The notes under the pieces were generated by a model. The model did no database searches, was not told the DNA's origin, and was given only the letters and a program-made list of their open reading frames with translations. The position numbers were made by a program, and so were the translations under genes. DNA of 58,293 nucleotides from an uncultured Clostridia bacterium (GTDB lineage: Bacteria > Bacillota > Clostridia > TANB77 > CAG-508), in the NCBI GenBank assembly GCA_947624405.1, contig CANQKB010000001.1, positions 1 through 58,293 on the forward strand. The letters run 5' to 3'. Shown here one piece after another: positions 25,774 through 34,820 of this stretch (the first letter of the stretch is position 1; the number at the start of each line of letters is the position of its first letter).

Positions 25774-26940
25774 TTAAAAAGCCAAAACTTTTATTTTGTC
25801 TCTATAAACAATTCCTGCAACAGATGTTCCAAGAACAATTTGTTTTGTTTCTTGCCTTGCAGTATATTTCTTTTCAAGCCATCCATTTAAATTAATAAAA
25901 TGTATTTCTGTTCCTAAATTTATGGCTGATATTTGATTATAGCACACAATCTCTTTAATAGAGCTATCAACAGAATACAAAGTTTCAACTCCTGTCAATA
26001 TATTTTTTAACTTAATATCTGTTTTTACGCTAAACAGCCCTGTAGATATTTCATCTGCCCTTACAATATTACTTTTTAAATTAATGTCTGCTATTTGCGT
26101 TGTTTTTTCAAACTCTGTAAGTACAGTATCTTCATCATTATAAATCATATGTATAGAATCATTATAAATGCATACTAATTGTCCTTTTTCTTGATATTTA
26201 ATATCAGTTATAATTTTGCCTGAATCTGCCTTATGTATATAAACTGTAGAATTATCTTCTTCATTTAGTGCTTTTTCAATATCTACTACTTCAATGCTAG
26301 ATTGTATTAAAGCACCACTTGTATCTACTTTAGCAATTGCTAAGTATTTTTCGTCAACAGAAATATCACTATCTATAACTATTGTATAAGGTACGAAAGA
26401 TGTAAATAATTCTTTTCCATCTTTGTCAAAAACTTTTATTAAACTTTTATAACTTGTACCAGTTATTATCACTGAAGTCATACCATTTCTATTTACATTT
26501 ATCTTACTTATATTACCTTCAAGTTTATTTTCCCATAAGATTTTATTATTAGAAATCAAATAAATATTTTGTCCATTTTTTTCTGCTATTCCAAGATAAT
26601 CTCCATCTGTATCATAAATTGGATTACTTATTGAAATATCGAGTTCTGCAACTTCACTTGCATAACTATTGTATATCGATAACTTCCCATTATATAAAAT
26701 TGTTATATTATTACTATATGCATACACAGACTCATTTTTGTCTACATCTAATTCAATTGTTGCTATATCATCTTCTGTTACCTCTTTTCTCAAAACGTAC
26801 ACATCTATCCAATTTCTTACTCCTTCATCACATATATAAATCACTATAACTGAAACTATAGCTATAGTTAATAAAACAGAAAATGATATCAAAATTTTAC
26901 TTCTAAGTGGCATTTTCTCTTTGAACTCTACTACTTTCAT
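25774..26940 (-). CDS. DUF5711 family membrane-anchored beta-propeller-like protein
   Basis: This 388-residue protein has a single N-terminal transmembrane helix (about 14-36) and a long extracytoplasmic region of repeated beta-strand blades (VYAYSNNITILYNGKLSIYN, DYLGIAEKNGQNIYLISNNKILWE, and others), like a WD40/PQQ-type propeller. The overall pattern and length match DUF5711, usual next to CvpA in Clostridia, and that is the case here. Function is unknown; a scaffolding role in the envelope is plausible. It is co-directional with cvpA, 64 bases apart. Confidence 0.75.
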   Translation of the reverse strand: MKVVEFKEKMPLRSKILISFSVLLTIAIVSVIVIYICDEGVRNWIDVYVLRKEVTEDDIATIELDVDKNESVYAYSNNITILYNGKLSIYNSYASEVAELDISISNPIYDTDGDYLGIAEKNGQNIYLISNNKILWENKLEGNISKINVNRNGMTSVIITGTSYKSLIKVFDKDGKELFTSFVPYTIVIDSDISVDEKYLAIAKVDTSGALIQSSIEVVDIEKALNEEDNSTVYIHKADSGKIITDIKYQEKGQLVCIYNDSIHMIYNDEDTVLTEFEKTTQIADINLKSNIVRADEISTGLFSVKTDIKLKNILTGVETLYSVDSSIKEIVCYNQISAINLGTEIHFINLNGWLEKKYTARQETKQIVLGTSVAGIVYRDKIKVLAF

Positions 26941-27015
26941 ATGTACAAAATCCTTTCACAAGATTTATTCATAAAACTTGCTTATATTGTATAACATTTC
27001 TTAGATTAATACAAG

Positions 27016-28107
27016 TTATTTACATCTTAAAATAAATATTAATTGTATTAACCCCAAAACTCCAAACAATGGATATAACATATTTACTAAATTAGAAAAT
27101 CCAATAAAAGAAACAAATATCGCAATTATACATATTAAAAAATTAATTTTTTTATATTTTTGTTTCGTTTTAGAAATATTATTTAAAAAGCCATATGCTG
27201 ACGAAATTGCTGTTGTTGTTATTGCGGAAATAATTATTATGCCATATAAATATTTATATATTTCTCCAAAATTACTAACTGCATATACAGTTGGTAATTC
27301 AATTTTTGAAATATCTTCATTTATAGTACAAAGTAAACCGTAAATAATTAAAGCTAATAAAAATATTATAAAAATACATAACAAAGAAATTATAATTATA
27401 TATTTTTTTATTTTTATATATTTTTTCATTGGTATTAACATAGAAACTAAAGTTATTGAATTATAACTTGCATATAATATACTGCTAATAATCCAAAAAA
27501 AATTAAATTCTATATTTTCAAAAGAATAATTTTTTTCTACTGTAAATTTACTCAAAAAAATTAATACAAAAATAATTATAGGTATTAAAATTAAATTTAA
27601 AGCAAATATTCCATTAATATTTTTATTTAAAATAAAATAACTAAATATTGAGATAAAAATACTCGAAAAAATAATTTCTACACCAAATTCTTGTTTAAAA
27701 TATGCAGAAAATCCTGCACACATTACAAAAAAAGATATAATTAAAAATATATTAATTACAAAATCTATTATTATTTTTATATCTATTTGTTTTATTAGAT
27801 ATTCAAAAAAATTATTAGATTTTTTTGAATAATATTTATTTGTTGTAGATACTCTTTTTATTTTTACATTTCCCATTATTACATCTAAAAAATCATCATA
27901 ATTATTTACATCATATTTTTTTATAATTTTTAATGTTTTAAAAATTACATATCCAATAAAAATAATTGAAATTACAATTCCCAAAACACCATACCAGCCA
28001 TATATATAAAAAAATGTATAAATTTCTTTTCCTGAAGCGAATCCAGCTCCTATTATTACTCCAATTATAACAAATACACAATTTATAATATTAAAAAAAT
28101 CTTTCAT
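27016..28107 (-). CDS. YkvI-like membrane transporter of the APC superfamily
   Basis: The 363-residue protein has about ten transmembrane helices and the N-terminal signature VFVIIGVIIGAGFASGKEI of YkvI-type proteins, with an unwound-helix glycine motif. Substrate is unknown. There is a polar insertion at about 75-100. The start codon lies inside a 42-bp perfect palindrome that also works as the terminator of the preceding gene, and no Shine-Dalgarno site is present, so initiation must be unusual or regulated. Confidence 0.75.
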   Translation of the reverse strand: MKDFFNIINCVFVIIGVIIGAGFASGKEIYTFFYIYGWYGVLGIVISIIFIGYVIFKTLKIIKKYDVNNYDDFLDVIMGNVKIKRVSTTNKYYSKKSNNFFEYLIKQIDIKIIIDFVINIFLIISFFVMCAGFSAYFKQEFGVEIIFSSIFISIFSYFILNKNINGIFALNLILIPIIIFVLIFLSKFTVEKNYSFENIEFNFFWIISSILYASYNSITLVSMLIPMKKYIKIKKYIIIISLLCIFIIFLLALIIYGLLCTINEDISKIELPTVYAVSNFGEIYKYLYGIIIISAITTTAISSAYGFLNNISKTKQKYKKINFLICIIAIFVSFIGFSNLVNMLYPLFGVLGLIQLIFILRCK

Positions 28108-28134
28108 ATATTTAAATATATGAAAGATTTTTTT
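28093..28134 (-). terminator. Palindromic terminator that contains the next gene's start codon
   Basis: The two 21-base arms (A7, TCTTTCATATATTT and its complement, ending T7) are perfectly complementary. On the minus strand it lies 64 bases beyond the gldG-like stop and ends in U7, so it should terminate that operon. The ATG of the YkvI-like gene (28107-28105) and its TTT-TTT codons form the 3' arm. Confidence 0.7.
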
Positions 28135-28197
28135 ATTTATTAATTATATAGAAAACTATATAAAACTTTTTGTTTTGTAATACAATGTAAAAATAAA

Positions 28198-29661
28198 TTA
28201 TCTTTTTCTTCTCCTTAACCACCAAACTATTCCACCAATTATTACAATTAAAACTGGATATGCAAATATAAGTATTGTTACCACTCTATCTTGTGTTTCA
28301 TCAGCAGTATACGCTATAATATTTACTGGTTTACTTAGTTTCAAAGCACCTTCAATTTCTGTTGCATGCTCAATTAAATCCAAAGAAAATATTCCATTAT
28401 GTAATACTGCAATTACTGGCACTGTTTGGCTAGTTCCTAAAAATATGGGTCTATCTATGGCAAAAGCATTATTCGCTACAACAATTAATTTTGAATTTGC
28501 ATTACCATCTTGTACAGATTTATCCATCTCTGCCGCAAGTACTGCTCTTCCAACTTGCTCTCCCTCTTGTGGAGTAAAATCAGGAATACTTGTATCTGTT
28601 CTAAAGAAAGCCATATCTGATGAATGTAGAATCTCCTGTTTTTTTACGCCCAATGTTTGTAATTCTTCATCAGACTTAAATTCTAATTTTCCAGAATTTA
28701 TAAAAAGTATTGCCATAACATTATTTATATAATCTAATTCCTCTGCTATTGGTACAATTAAATTTGGTGAATCTGTAGCATACATTCTCGATGTATCCTG
28801 CTCAACAACACATCCATCTTGTCTAATTGTAACTCCATATAAATCTAATATTGAGTTAATATTTGGTGTTTCTGTCGTAGCAGAATATGAATCATTAAGC
28901 CAAATAAGATTTCCTCCTCTATTTATATAATCTTTCATTTTATTTGTTTCATCTTCACTAAAATCACTTTTTGGTGATGTAACAAGTATACTCTTACAAT
29001 CCTCTGGCACTGATTCCACTTCTGATAAATTTAAACTCTTTAATTCATAATTTTCCATATCTGCATATGTACTAAGGAAAACCATATTAGAATTCATGTC
29101 TACTTCATTATGTCCAGTCAACACATAAACTGGTGTTGTTTTTCCTATAGACGATACTGCTATAATCGCATTTGTAAATCTTTGTTCTGATATGTCTGAA
29201 TTTTTCTTAGCAATATAATCAGTAGAATAAAAATTATCTACCATATATGTTTTATTTTTTTCTCCACATGTAAATACTACTGTGCCATATCCTGCTTCAA
29301 CATTGTATGCAGCTGCTAAATCTGGTCTTCCTTCAACTGTGACAACTTGTACATTTATATTGTTTTTTATCTTTTCGTATTGCTTTGCCACAACAACTAA
29401 AGCGTCTTTTTCATCATAATCAAACATATATATATTAATTTTGTCTTCATCTGGTATTTGAGCAATTTTTTCTTTTGATTCTTTTGTTATACTATACAAT
29501 CCATTCTCTGACAAGTCTATATTTCCTGGCTTTAGAATTTGCACTGCAATATTAATTGCCAAAAATATAACTATAATAATTGCAATAAGTATAGCTGTCA
29601 TACTTTTATCTTTTAACCATTTTGAAGTTAATACATTTATAATTTTATTCAAATTTCTCAC
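28198..29661 (-). CDS. GldG-like ABC-transport auxiliary protein
   Basis: The 487-residue protein has an N-terminal transmembrane helix (about 20-42), the motif LSENGLYSITKESKEKI, a large extracytoplasmic domain with VYVLTGHNEVDM and DYINRGGNLIWLND, and a C-terminal helix ending WWLRRRKR. This layout matches the GldG / ABC-type uncharacterised transport family that works with the two genes upstream. The annotated GTG start at 29661 is very near the SD sequence; a TTG nine bases downstream (29652), with GAGGTG before it, is an alternative. Transported substrate is unknown. Confidence 0.8.
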   Translation of the reverse strand: MRNLNKIINVLTSKWLKDKSMTAILIAIIIVIFLAINIAVQILKPGNIDLSENGLYSITKESKEKIAQIPDEDKINIYMFDYDEKDALVVVAKQYEKIKNNINVQVVTVEGRPDLAAAYNVEAGYGTVVFTCGEKNKTYMVDNFYSTDYIAKKNSDISEQRFTNAIIAVSSIGKTTPVYVLTGHNEVDMNSNMVFLSTYADMENYELKSLNLSEVESVPEDCKSILVTSPKSDFSEDETNKMKDYINRGGNLIWLNDSYSATTETPNINSILDLYGVTIRQDGCVVEQDTSRMYATDSPNLIVPIAEELDYINNVMAILFINSGKLEFKSDEELQTLGVKKQEILHSSDMAFFRTDTSIPDFTPQEGEQVGRAVLAAEMDKSVQDGNANSKLIVVANNAFAIDRPIFLGTSQTVPVIAVLHNGIFSLDLIEHATEIEGALKLSKPVNIIAYTADETQDRVVTILIFAYPVLIVIIGGIVWWLRRRKR

Positions 29662-29665
29662 CTCT

Positions 29666-30352
29666 TTATTTTAGATTTCTTCTTCTCTGTAAAACAGTAA
29701 TTGTTAGTAATGTAAATAACAAAAACTGAGAAAGCAGAACTATTGTATCACTAATTGAAACGACACCATTTAAAAAATTTTGAAATGCATATATTGGTGA
29801 TAGCATTACAAGAACTTCTGTTATATTTGGTAAAAACCAAGTTGCTACCAATAAAACTACTGTAGCTATTGCAGATATTATTTGATTTTCTGTAAGACTT
29901 GACATAAAGCCTCCAAAAGATATATATACTAATGAAAGTAATAAAAATCCACCTAACATTACTAATGTTGGTACAACTTCAATTAATCCTCCAGCAAAAT
30001 AGCAAAATATAGCATAATACAATAAAGATAAAATCTCAGTAACAACTATAACAACTAATGCTGCTAAAAATTTACCTAAAACTATACTTGTCATACTCTT
30101 TGAAGATGTAAATAATAACATTTCTGTTCCATTTTTTCTTTCAGTTGCAAACATTCCCATTGTTAAAAACGCTATTGAAAATGTTAAAAGTTCAGCTCCA
30201 TACATAAACAACCCAGTATATTCAACAATTCCTTGATTCTTTAAAAACATATTAAAAAATACTGATGATAAAAGCAAAAATGCTCCTATAAATATGTATC
30301 CTACAGGAGAATAAAAATAACTCTTAACTTCTTTTTTTATTATTGCCCACAT
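29666..30352 (-). CDS. ABC transporter permease, GldF/ABC-2 type
   Basis: The 228-residue protein has six transmembrane helices and the family opening IIKKEVKSYFYSPVGYIFIGAFLLLSSVFF, then MGMFATERKNGTEMLLFTSSKSMTSIVLGKFLAAL, typical of GldF-like ABC-2 permeases. Its ATG overlaps the stop of the ATPase gene (TAATG), so the two are translationally coupled. With the flanking genes it forms an ATPase-permease-auxiliary set. Confidence 0.88.
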   Translation of the reverse strand: MWAIIKKEVKSYFYSPVGYIFIGAFLLLSSVFFNMFLKNQGIVEYTGLFMYGAELLTFSIAFLTMGMFATERKNGTEMLLFTSSKSMTSIVLGKFLAALVVIVVTEILSLLYYAIFCYFAGGLIEVVPTLVMLGGFLLLSLVYISFGGFMSSLTENQIISAIATVVLLVATWFLPNITEVLVMLSPIYAFQNFLNGVVSISDTIVLLSQFLLFTLLTITVLQRRRNLK

Positions 30353-31428
30353 TATTTTTTTCCTCCTTTATTCTTCTTTTTCTTTGACTTTTTTGAATTA
30401 TTATCATTATCAACTTTTTTTATTTCTTGTTTTACTTCATTCTTCTTTTCTTTACTTTCTTCTTTCTTCTCTTCTTTATTTAAGTTCTCTATCTTATCGC
30501 TATCTATTAAATTAATAAATGCTTCTTCTAATGTTGTTTCAGATTGTTTTAATTCAAAAATAGTAATACCTTCTCTTGCAAATGTTTCAAAAATCTCTTT
30601 TCTTATATCCGCATCATTTATTGATGTAATACCATATTGCTTTGTACCATCTGCAAGTTCTTTCATAAGTTGTACACCTTTTGCTCTTTTCATCTGTTTT
30701 ACAACTTCTTTTATCTTATTTTCAGGATCTTCTATTGTAACTAAGAAAATATTCTCTTCTTTTACTTTTCCCTCTAAGTTAGATGGTGTATCTATTGCTA
30801 CAATTTTACCTTTATTAATAATAATAACTTTCTCACAAATTTGACTTATTTCTGATAGTATATGCGAACTCAAAATTACAGTATGTTCTTTTCCAAGTTC
30901 CTTTATCAAATTTCTAAACTGTATTACTTGTTTTGGGTCTAACCCTACAGTAGGTTCATCAAGTATAAGAACTTTTGGATTTCCTACAAGTGCACCTGCT
31001 AAACTTACACGTTGCTTATATCCTCTTGAAAGGTTCCTTATTAGTTTATTTTGTACATCTTCTACATTTACCTCTTTTAGTATTTTCTGCACCTCTTCTT
31101 TTCTCTTTTTCCTTGGAACTCCCTTTAATTCTGCTACATAACTTATAAATTCCCTAGGTGTTAAATCTTGATACATTGGTGTTGTCTCCGGCATATATCC
31201 AATCGACTTTTTTGCTTTTCTAGGTTTTGTACTTATATCATAGCCTTCTACTTCTATGCTTCCTGAACTTGGTTCTATAAATCCAGTTATCATATTCATT
31301 GTAGTCGTTTTGCCTGCTCCATTAGGTCCCAAAAAGCCAACTATTTCTCCGTCTTTTATCTTAAAACTCACATCTTTAACGGCTACATATCCTCCGTACT
31401 TTTTAGTAACATTTTCTACTTTAATCAA
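30352..31428 (-). CDS. ABC transporter ATP-binding protein, GldA type, with a Lys/Glu-rich tail
   Basis: This 358-residue ATPase carries Walker A GPNGAGKTTT, Q-loop MPETTPMYQDLTPREF, signature LSRGYKQRVSLAGAL, Walker B VLILDEPTVGLD and H-loop SSHI. It ends with a regulatory domain and a tail of about 45 residues almost entirely K, E, N and S (KEEKKEESKEKKNEVKQ...). GGAGG precedes the ATG. It energises the permease encoded directly downstream. The charged tail is unusual in length. Confidence 0.9.
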   Translation of the reverse strand: MIKVENVTKKYGGYVAVKDVSFKIKDGEIVGFLGPNGAGKTTTMNMITGFIEPSSGSIEVEGYDISTKPRKAKKSIGYMPETTPMYQDLTPREFISYVAELKGVPRKKRKEEVQKILKEVNVEDVQNKLIRNLSRGYKQRVSLAGALVGNPKVLILDEPTVGLDPKQVIQFRNLIKELGKEHTVILSSHILSEISQICEKVIIINKGKIVAIDTPSNLEGKVKEENIFLVTIEDPENKIKEVVKQMKRAKGVQLMKELADGTKQYGITSINDADIRKEIFETFAREGITIFELKQSETTLEEAFINLIDSDKIENLNKEEKKEESKEKKNEVKQEIKKVDNDNNSKKSKKKKNKGGKK

Positions 31429-31657
31429 AGTACTTCCTCCTTTTTTCTATAAAATCACATTAATATTACCACGTGTAGCAAATAATTGCAAGTTTTTTAC
31501 ATGAAATTCACAAATTTTATTTACGGAAAGTTGCAATTCACAGTTTAAAAAATTCGAACTAATCAAATTACAATTGTTTGCTTTTAACATAAGTAATAGA
31601 AAAAATCTGTACAAATTTTTTATTATTTTATATCTTTTCCTTCCAAATAAAAAAATT

Positions 31658-31668
31658 TTTGCTATAAT
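31658..31668 (+). promoter_or_regulatory. Extended -10 promoter of small RNA
   Basis: TTTTTGCTATAAT carries TG one base before a perfect TATAAT (31663-31668). No good -35 box is present, as is usual for extended -10 promoters. Confidence 0.55.
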
Positions 31669-31674
31669 TATATC

Positions 31675-31760
31675 GTGATTTAATTGAATTGAGCCTCGTC
31701 AACTCAATTTGATATCAGTTGTAAGAGGAGTCCCTATACAGGGGCTCCTCTCTCCTTTTT
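31675..31760 (+). ncRNA. Small RNA candidate, about 85 nt
   Basis: Downstream of an extended -10 promoter come a first hairpin (AATTGAG/CTCAATT, 31687-31709) and an 11-bp terminator stem (GAGGAGTCCCT paired with AGGGGCTCCTC, ATAC loop) with T5 at 31756-31760. It is richer in GC than its surroundings and no ORF is present. It converges on the Spo0A_C gene and ends 17 bases from that gene's stop, so it could act in trans or reach the 3' end of that mRNA. No known family recognised. Confidence 0.55.
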
Positions 31761-31776
31761 ACACGATTAAAAAATA

Positions 31777-32412
31777 TCAAAGTATATTATTTGCTATAGT
31801 CAATACAATATTTTTAGTAGTTGGTTTCATATCACTTTCGCATTGAAAATATTGTTCCAATTTTTCTATATCTCCATCATAATACATCGTCTCCGTTGCC
31901 TTATTTATACTGCTCTTTATGTTTAATATAGTTTTACCATACTTCTTAGATAAAACTGGATATATATCTTTTTGGAAATTATTTATAATTCTTTCTTTGT
32001 GTAAATATACCTGCATTACTGCATCTGCTAAATATTGAGTTCCTTTATATTTTTCTTTGTAACCTAATTTTACCAATTCATTTACTACCATTTCTCTTTT
32101 CATATCTACATCTACTTCTTTTATTAAAGCCTTAATATTATCTATAGTGTTTTTAGAAATGAAACCATTTTTATTATTTCTAATTGTTGCAGACCTTATA
32201 TTAAATGTTTTAAAGAAATTTCTATCATAATCTTGCCTTACTGTTTCATCAAAAAGTACTAAATCTGGTTCTGCAAATTCTAAATACTTTAACGTATCCT
32301 CCTTACTCGTGGATATTTTAACTAAATGAATCTTCATTTTGTGTTTCTCAAATTCTCCTATTAACCTATCTAGGAGATAGATGTCATTTGTGATAACCAT
32401 TGTTTTCACCAT
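31777..32412 (-). CDS. Spo0A C-terminal domain protein with a degenerate receiver
   Basis: This 211-residue protein ends in a Spo0A_C DNA-binding domain: LVKLGYKEKYKGTQYLADAVMQVYLHKERI, YPVLSKKYGKTILNIKSSINKATETMYYDGDIEKLEQYF and KPTTKNIVLTIANNIL, aligning with the Spo0A effector domain. The N-terminal 110 residues look like a receiver fold, but the phosphorylation region is reduced to EPDLVLFDETV, and the D-D pair of the first strand is replaced by ITNDIY. It is therefore probably not phosphorylated in the usual way. GGAGG lies 8 bases before the ATG. In Spo0A-type regulators this domain binds TGTCGAA-like boxes. Confidence 0.75.
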   Translation of the reverse strand: MVKTMVITNDIYLLDRLIGEFEKHKMKIHLVKISTSKEDTLKYLEFAEPDLVLFDETVRQDYDRNFFKTFNIRSATIRNNKNGFISKNTIDNIKALIKEVDVDMKREMVVNELVKLGYKEKYKGTQYLADAVMQVYLHKERIINNFQKDIYPVLSKKYGKTILNIKSSINKATETMYYDGDIEKLEQYFQCESDMKPTTKNIVLTIANNIL

Positions 32413-32511
32413 AGTTTTTTCCTCCTTTAAATAATTTAAGCTTTTTTCGCTTCATACAGTAGTGCCTTTTGCTTACAAAAAAAGTTTCAATTTTTTTATT
32501 TTTTTTATTTT

Positions 32512-32541
32512 TTGTCGAATTTTGTCAAATGGTGATATAAT
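32512..32541 (+). promoter_or_regulatory. Promoter of the secreted-protein gene; overlaps Spo0A-box-like sequence
   Basis: TTGTCG (32512-32517) and TATAAT (32536-32541) are 18 bases apart. The -35 region reads TTTGTCGAATTTTGTCAAAT and so contains two copies close to the TTGTCGAA core bound by Spo0A. The divergent Spo0A_C gene lies 100 bases away. Confidence 0.55.
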
Positions 32542-32579
32542 GGGCTTGTAAAAATTTTTATTTAAAGGAGGTACAAATT

Positions 32580-33002
32580 ATGAAAAAAATTTGTAATAAA
32601 ATTTTATCTTGTGCTATATTAGCACTATTAATTCTTTCAACATTCTCAATGTTTGTTCCAGTAAGAGCCGCAGTGATTGACTCTCCTGTTTCACCTGCGT
32701 CATATGAACAATATAACTTTTCATTTAAAGGAACATATGGACTTGCATCTGATTTTTATGGAATGTTTATGGATGTAACAGTTCGTGGAACAGCCGCTAA
32801 TAATAATAATGAAACAATTACTTTAGATGTATTTATAAATAACAGAAATGTAACTAAATCTTATACCTTCTTAACAGATGGTCAAAATCATGTATTTAAA
32901 AATATTTATTTAGGTTTATCAGGTGGAAGTAATGTCCATTTTAAATTTACCGGAGCTAATCCAAATGTAGAAATATATATGTTTATGGATGCAATGAGTT
33001 AA
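32580..33002 (+). CDS. Small secreted beta-rich protein
   Basis: This 140-residue protein has a signal peptide (KKICNKILSCAILALLIL..., cleavage after VRA near 30) and a mature domain of alternating strands: YNFSFKGTYGLASDFYGMFMDVTVRG, ITLDVFINNRNV and NVEIYMFMDAMS. There is no cysteine in the mature part. AAAGGAGG precedes the ATG. In size and layout it resembles the secreted protein at 5067-5513, but with host-like AT-rich codons. Its promoter carries Spo0A-box-like repeats next to the divergently transcribed Spo0A_C gene. Function unknown. Confidence 0.65.
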   Translation: MKKICNKILSCAILALLILSTFSMFVPVRAAVIDSPVSPASYEQYNFSFKGTYGLASDFYGMFMDVTVRGTAANNNNETITLDVFINNRNVTKSYTFLTDGQNHVFKNIYLGLSGGSNVHFKFTGANPNVEIYMFMDAMS

Positions 33003-33009
33003 AATAAAA

Positions 33010-33052
33010 AATAATCTCCATTTAGCTAAATACTAAATGGAGATTATTTTTT
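33010..33052. terminator. Bidirectional terminator between convergent genes
   Basis: A perfect 16-bp stem (AATAATCTCCATTTAG and complement) with a 7-base loop and T6 on the plus strand; it serves the secreted-protein gene and the sigma-factor gene. Confidence 0.85.
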
Positions 33053-34412
33053 AAAATTTTTTCAATTCATACATCCTTCCATCTATTTTTATTTTTATCA
33101 GTTCACATTCCGTATTATCAAAATTTACAATTATTATATTCTTTACTTCATTAGTTTTATTATTATCATTTAAATATGCAGAATATCCTTCATATATTTT
33201 TCCTTTTTCATCTATTAATTCTACCTCTGTTAATTTAAAATTATTAGTATTAACAATTGCATAAAATCCTGTTTCAGTCACTATAGCCTTTTCAACATCT
33301 TCATTATCACAAGTATATTCTACATAATTTCTCGTAATAAATTTATCATCCAAATCAATTTCAAACTCAACATTCTTTGCTAATTCTTCATATTTATTAT
33401 TTCCAAACATTGATTTTCCTGTTAACATTACCTTTGAAAAACTTATATGCAAAGTTCTTGATTTTGGGAAACTATCAGTAAACATATATGTCAATTCTTT
33501 TATGCTATGTTTATCACCTTCAATCGGTTTCGTTGCAGTCTTTTTACTATATTGTTCTATTGCAATATTTGCTTTATCACAAATCACATTTCCATTTTCA
33601 TCTACTATTTTCAAATCTGGAATAGAAATATCATCATATTTACCAATATCATTCTCTGACTGCAACTCATACACCATATACAAATTCATTTCATCCATTA
33701 GTAAATACTCAACTCTAAGTTTATATCCATCTCCCAAATCAATATAATCCATATCAACCTGTTGGAACCATTCCGAAGATTCAATTGCTTCTAATATTCC
33801 TTCATTATATACACCTTTACTCGTTGTATCAAATAATCCCATTATGTAGTTAATAATACTTATAGCAATTACGCTTGTTGCAACGAAGATGCATAAAATC
33901 CATATAAAGATTGTAAAGCGTTTGATACCTTTTCTTTCTAACTTCCCTTTACCTCTTCTTAATATTGTTTTCAAAGTATTTTCATTAATATGTAATCTTT
34001 TAGATATTTCTTTAGTTGAAAGCTCATCTTCAAAATACAATCTAAAAATTTCTCTTTCTTTTTCGTCTAACTTATCCATAATGCTATCAAAATCTACTTT
34101 GTCTTCAATTTTATAGTCAGTTTTATCTACAATTTCTTCTGTAATCTCATCAATGCTTTTACGTTTTTCATAAAATTTCTTACACTTATTTTTTAGTATT
34201 CCTATTATCCAAGGCTTAAATTTATCATTATCTTCTAATTTATTAAGACTTAAATAAGCTGTATACAAAGTATCTTGTACTATGTCTTGAGCATCATGAT
34301 AATTCTTTATCTTTTTTATTGCCATCTTCATTAAATCTGCTTCTACATCTTTAATGAGCATAGAATATGCCTCACTATCTTTATGCTTTGCTCTTTCAAC
34401 TAATTCATTCAT
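33051..34412 (-). CDS. ECF-type sigma factor fused to a transmembrane helix and an outer domain
   Basis: The 453-residue protein starts with a complete sigma-70 ECF unit: region 2 (about 10-75, YHDAQDIVQDTLYTAYLSL, KPWIIGILKNKCKKF) and region 4 (about 112-160, LDEKEREIFRLYFEDELSTKEISKRLHINENTLKTILRRGKGKL). A single transmembrane helix follows at about 168-190, then an outer domain of about 260 residues (YKLRVEYLLMDEMNLYMVYEL..., DLKIVDENGNVICD) like the DUF4179 domains usually found in anti-sigma factors. Sensor and sigma factor are thus in one chain. Release by proteolysis, or action while tethered, can be inferred but not seen. Confidence 0.8.
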   Translation of the reverse strand: MNELVERAKHKDSEAYSMLIKDVEADLMKMAIKKIKNYHDAQDIVQDTLYTAYLSLNKLEDNDKFKPWIIGILKNKCKKFYEKRKSIDEITEEIVDKTDYKIEDKVDFDSIMDKLDEKEREIFRLYFEDELSTKEISKRLHINENTLKTILRRGKGKLERKGIKRFTIFIWILCIFVATSVIAISIINYIMGLFDTTSKGVYNEGILEAIESSEWFQQVDMDYIDLGDGYKLRVEYLLMDEMNLYMVYELQSENDIGKYDDISIPDLKIVDENGNVICDKANIAIEQYSKKTATKPIEGDKHSIKELTYMFTDSFPKSRTLHISFSKVMLTGKSMFGNNKYEELAKNVEFEIDLDDKFITRNYVEYTCDNEDVEKAIVTETGFYAIVNTNNFKLTEVELIDEKGKIYEGYSAYLNDNNKTNEVKNIIIVNFDNTECELIKIKIDGRMYELKKF

Positions 34413-34820
34413 CTTTCATCACTTCAACCCCTTTAAAGTTTACATATTAATTTTACATTTATTTCTGCATAATAAGACATTAAATTAATGTCATTTTAAA
34501 AATTGATTAAATTTAACCAAAAATATCAAAATTATAACCACAGGATAAAATTTTACAATTTTTAAAACATACAATTCTGTATTTTACCTATAATATATCA
34601 TTATTTCTGTTGTTTTTCAATATCAAAGAATTAACATTTTTTTCCATTTTTAATATTTCCTTAAAACTTTTTCTATAGACTTTTACCTTTTTTTCTTATA
34701 TAATATATGTGCTAATTAATAAATACATATTAAACTCATGAGAAGAAATATTACTATATACAAAATAATTTATGAGATAATATATAAACTAGAAAAATTA
34801 GAAAGGAATGAACTATAATT
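34413..34820 (+). promoter_or_regulatory. Divergent intergenic region; CapA promoter at 34676-34704
   Basis: TAGACT (34676-34681) and TATAAT (34699-34704) are 17 bases apart, about 110 bases upstream of the CapA start. The rest is AT-rich without ORFs. The sigma-factor gene's promoter on the other strand is not obvious. Confidence 0.5.

Larger units (their letters stand above)
31429..31776. other. Intergenic stretch with one small RNA gene
   Basis: The interval between the ABC ATPase start and the Spo0A_C gene's stop has no ORF of note. Its only clear content is the plus-strand RNA at 31675-31760 with its promoter. The part at 31500-31545 (GTTGCAATTCACAG) weakly recalls a MITE end. Confidence 0.5.
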
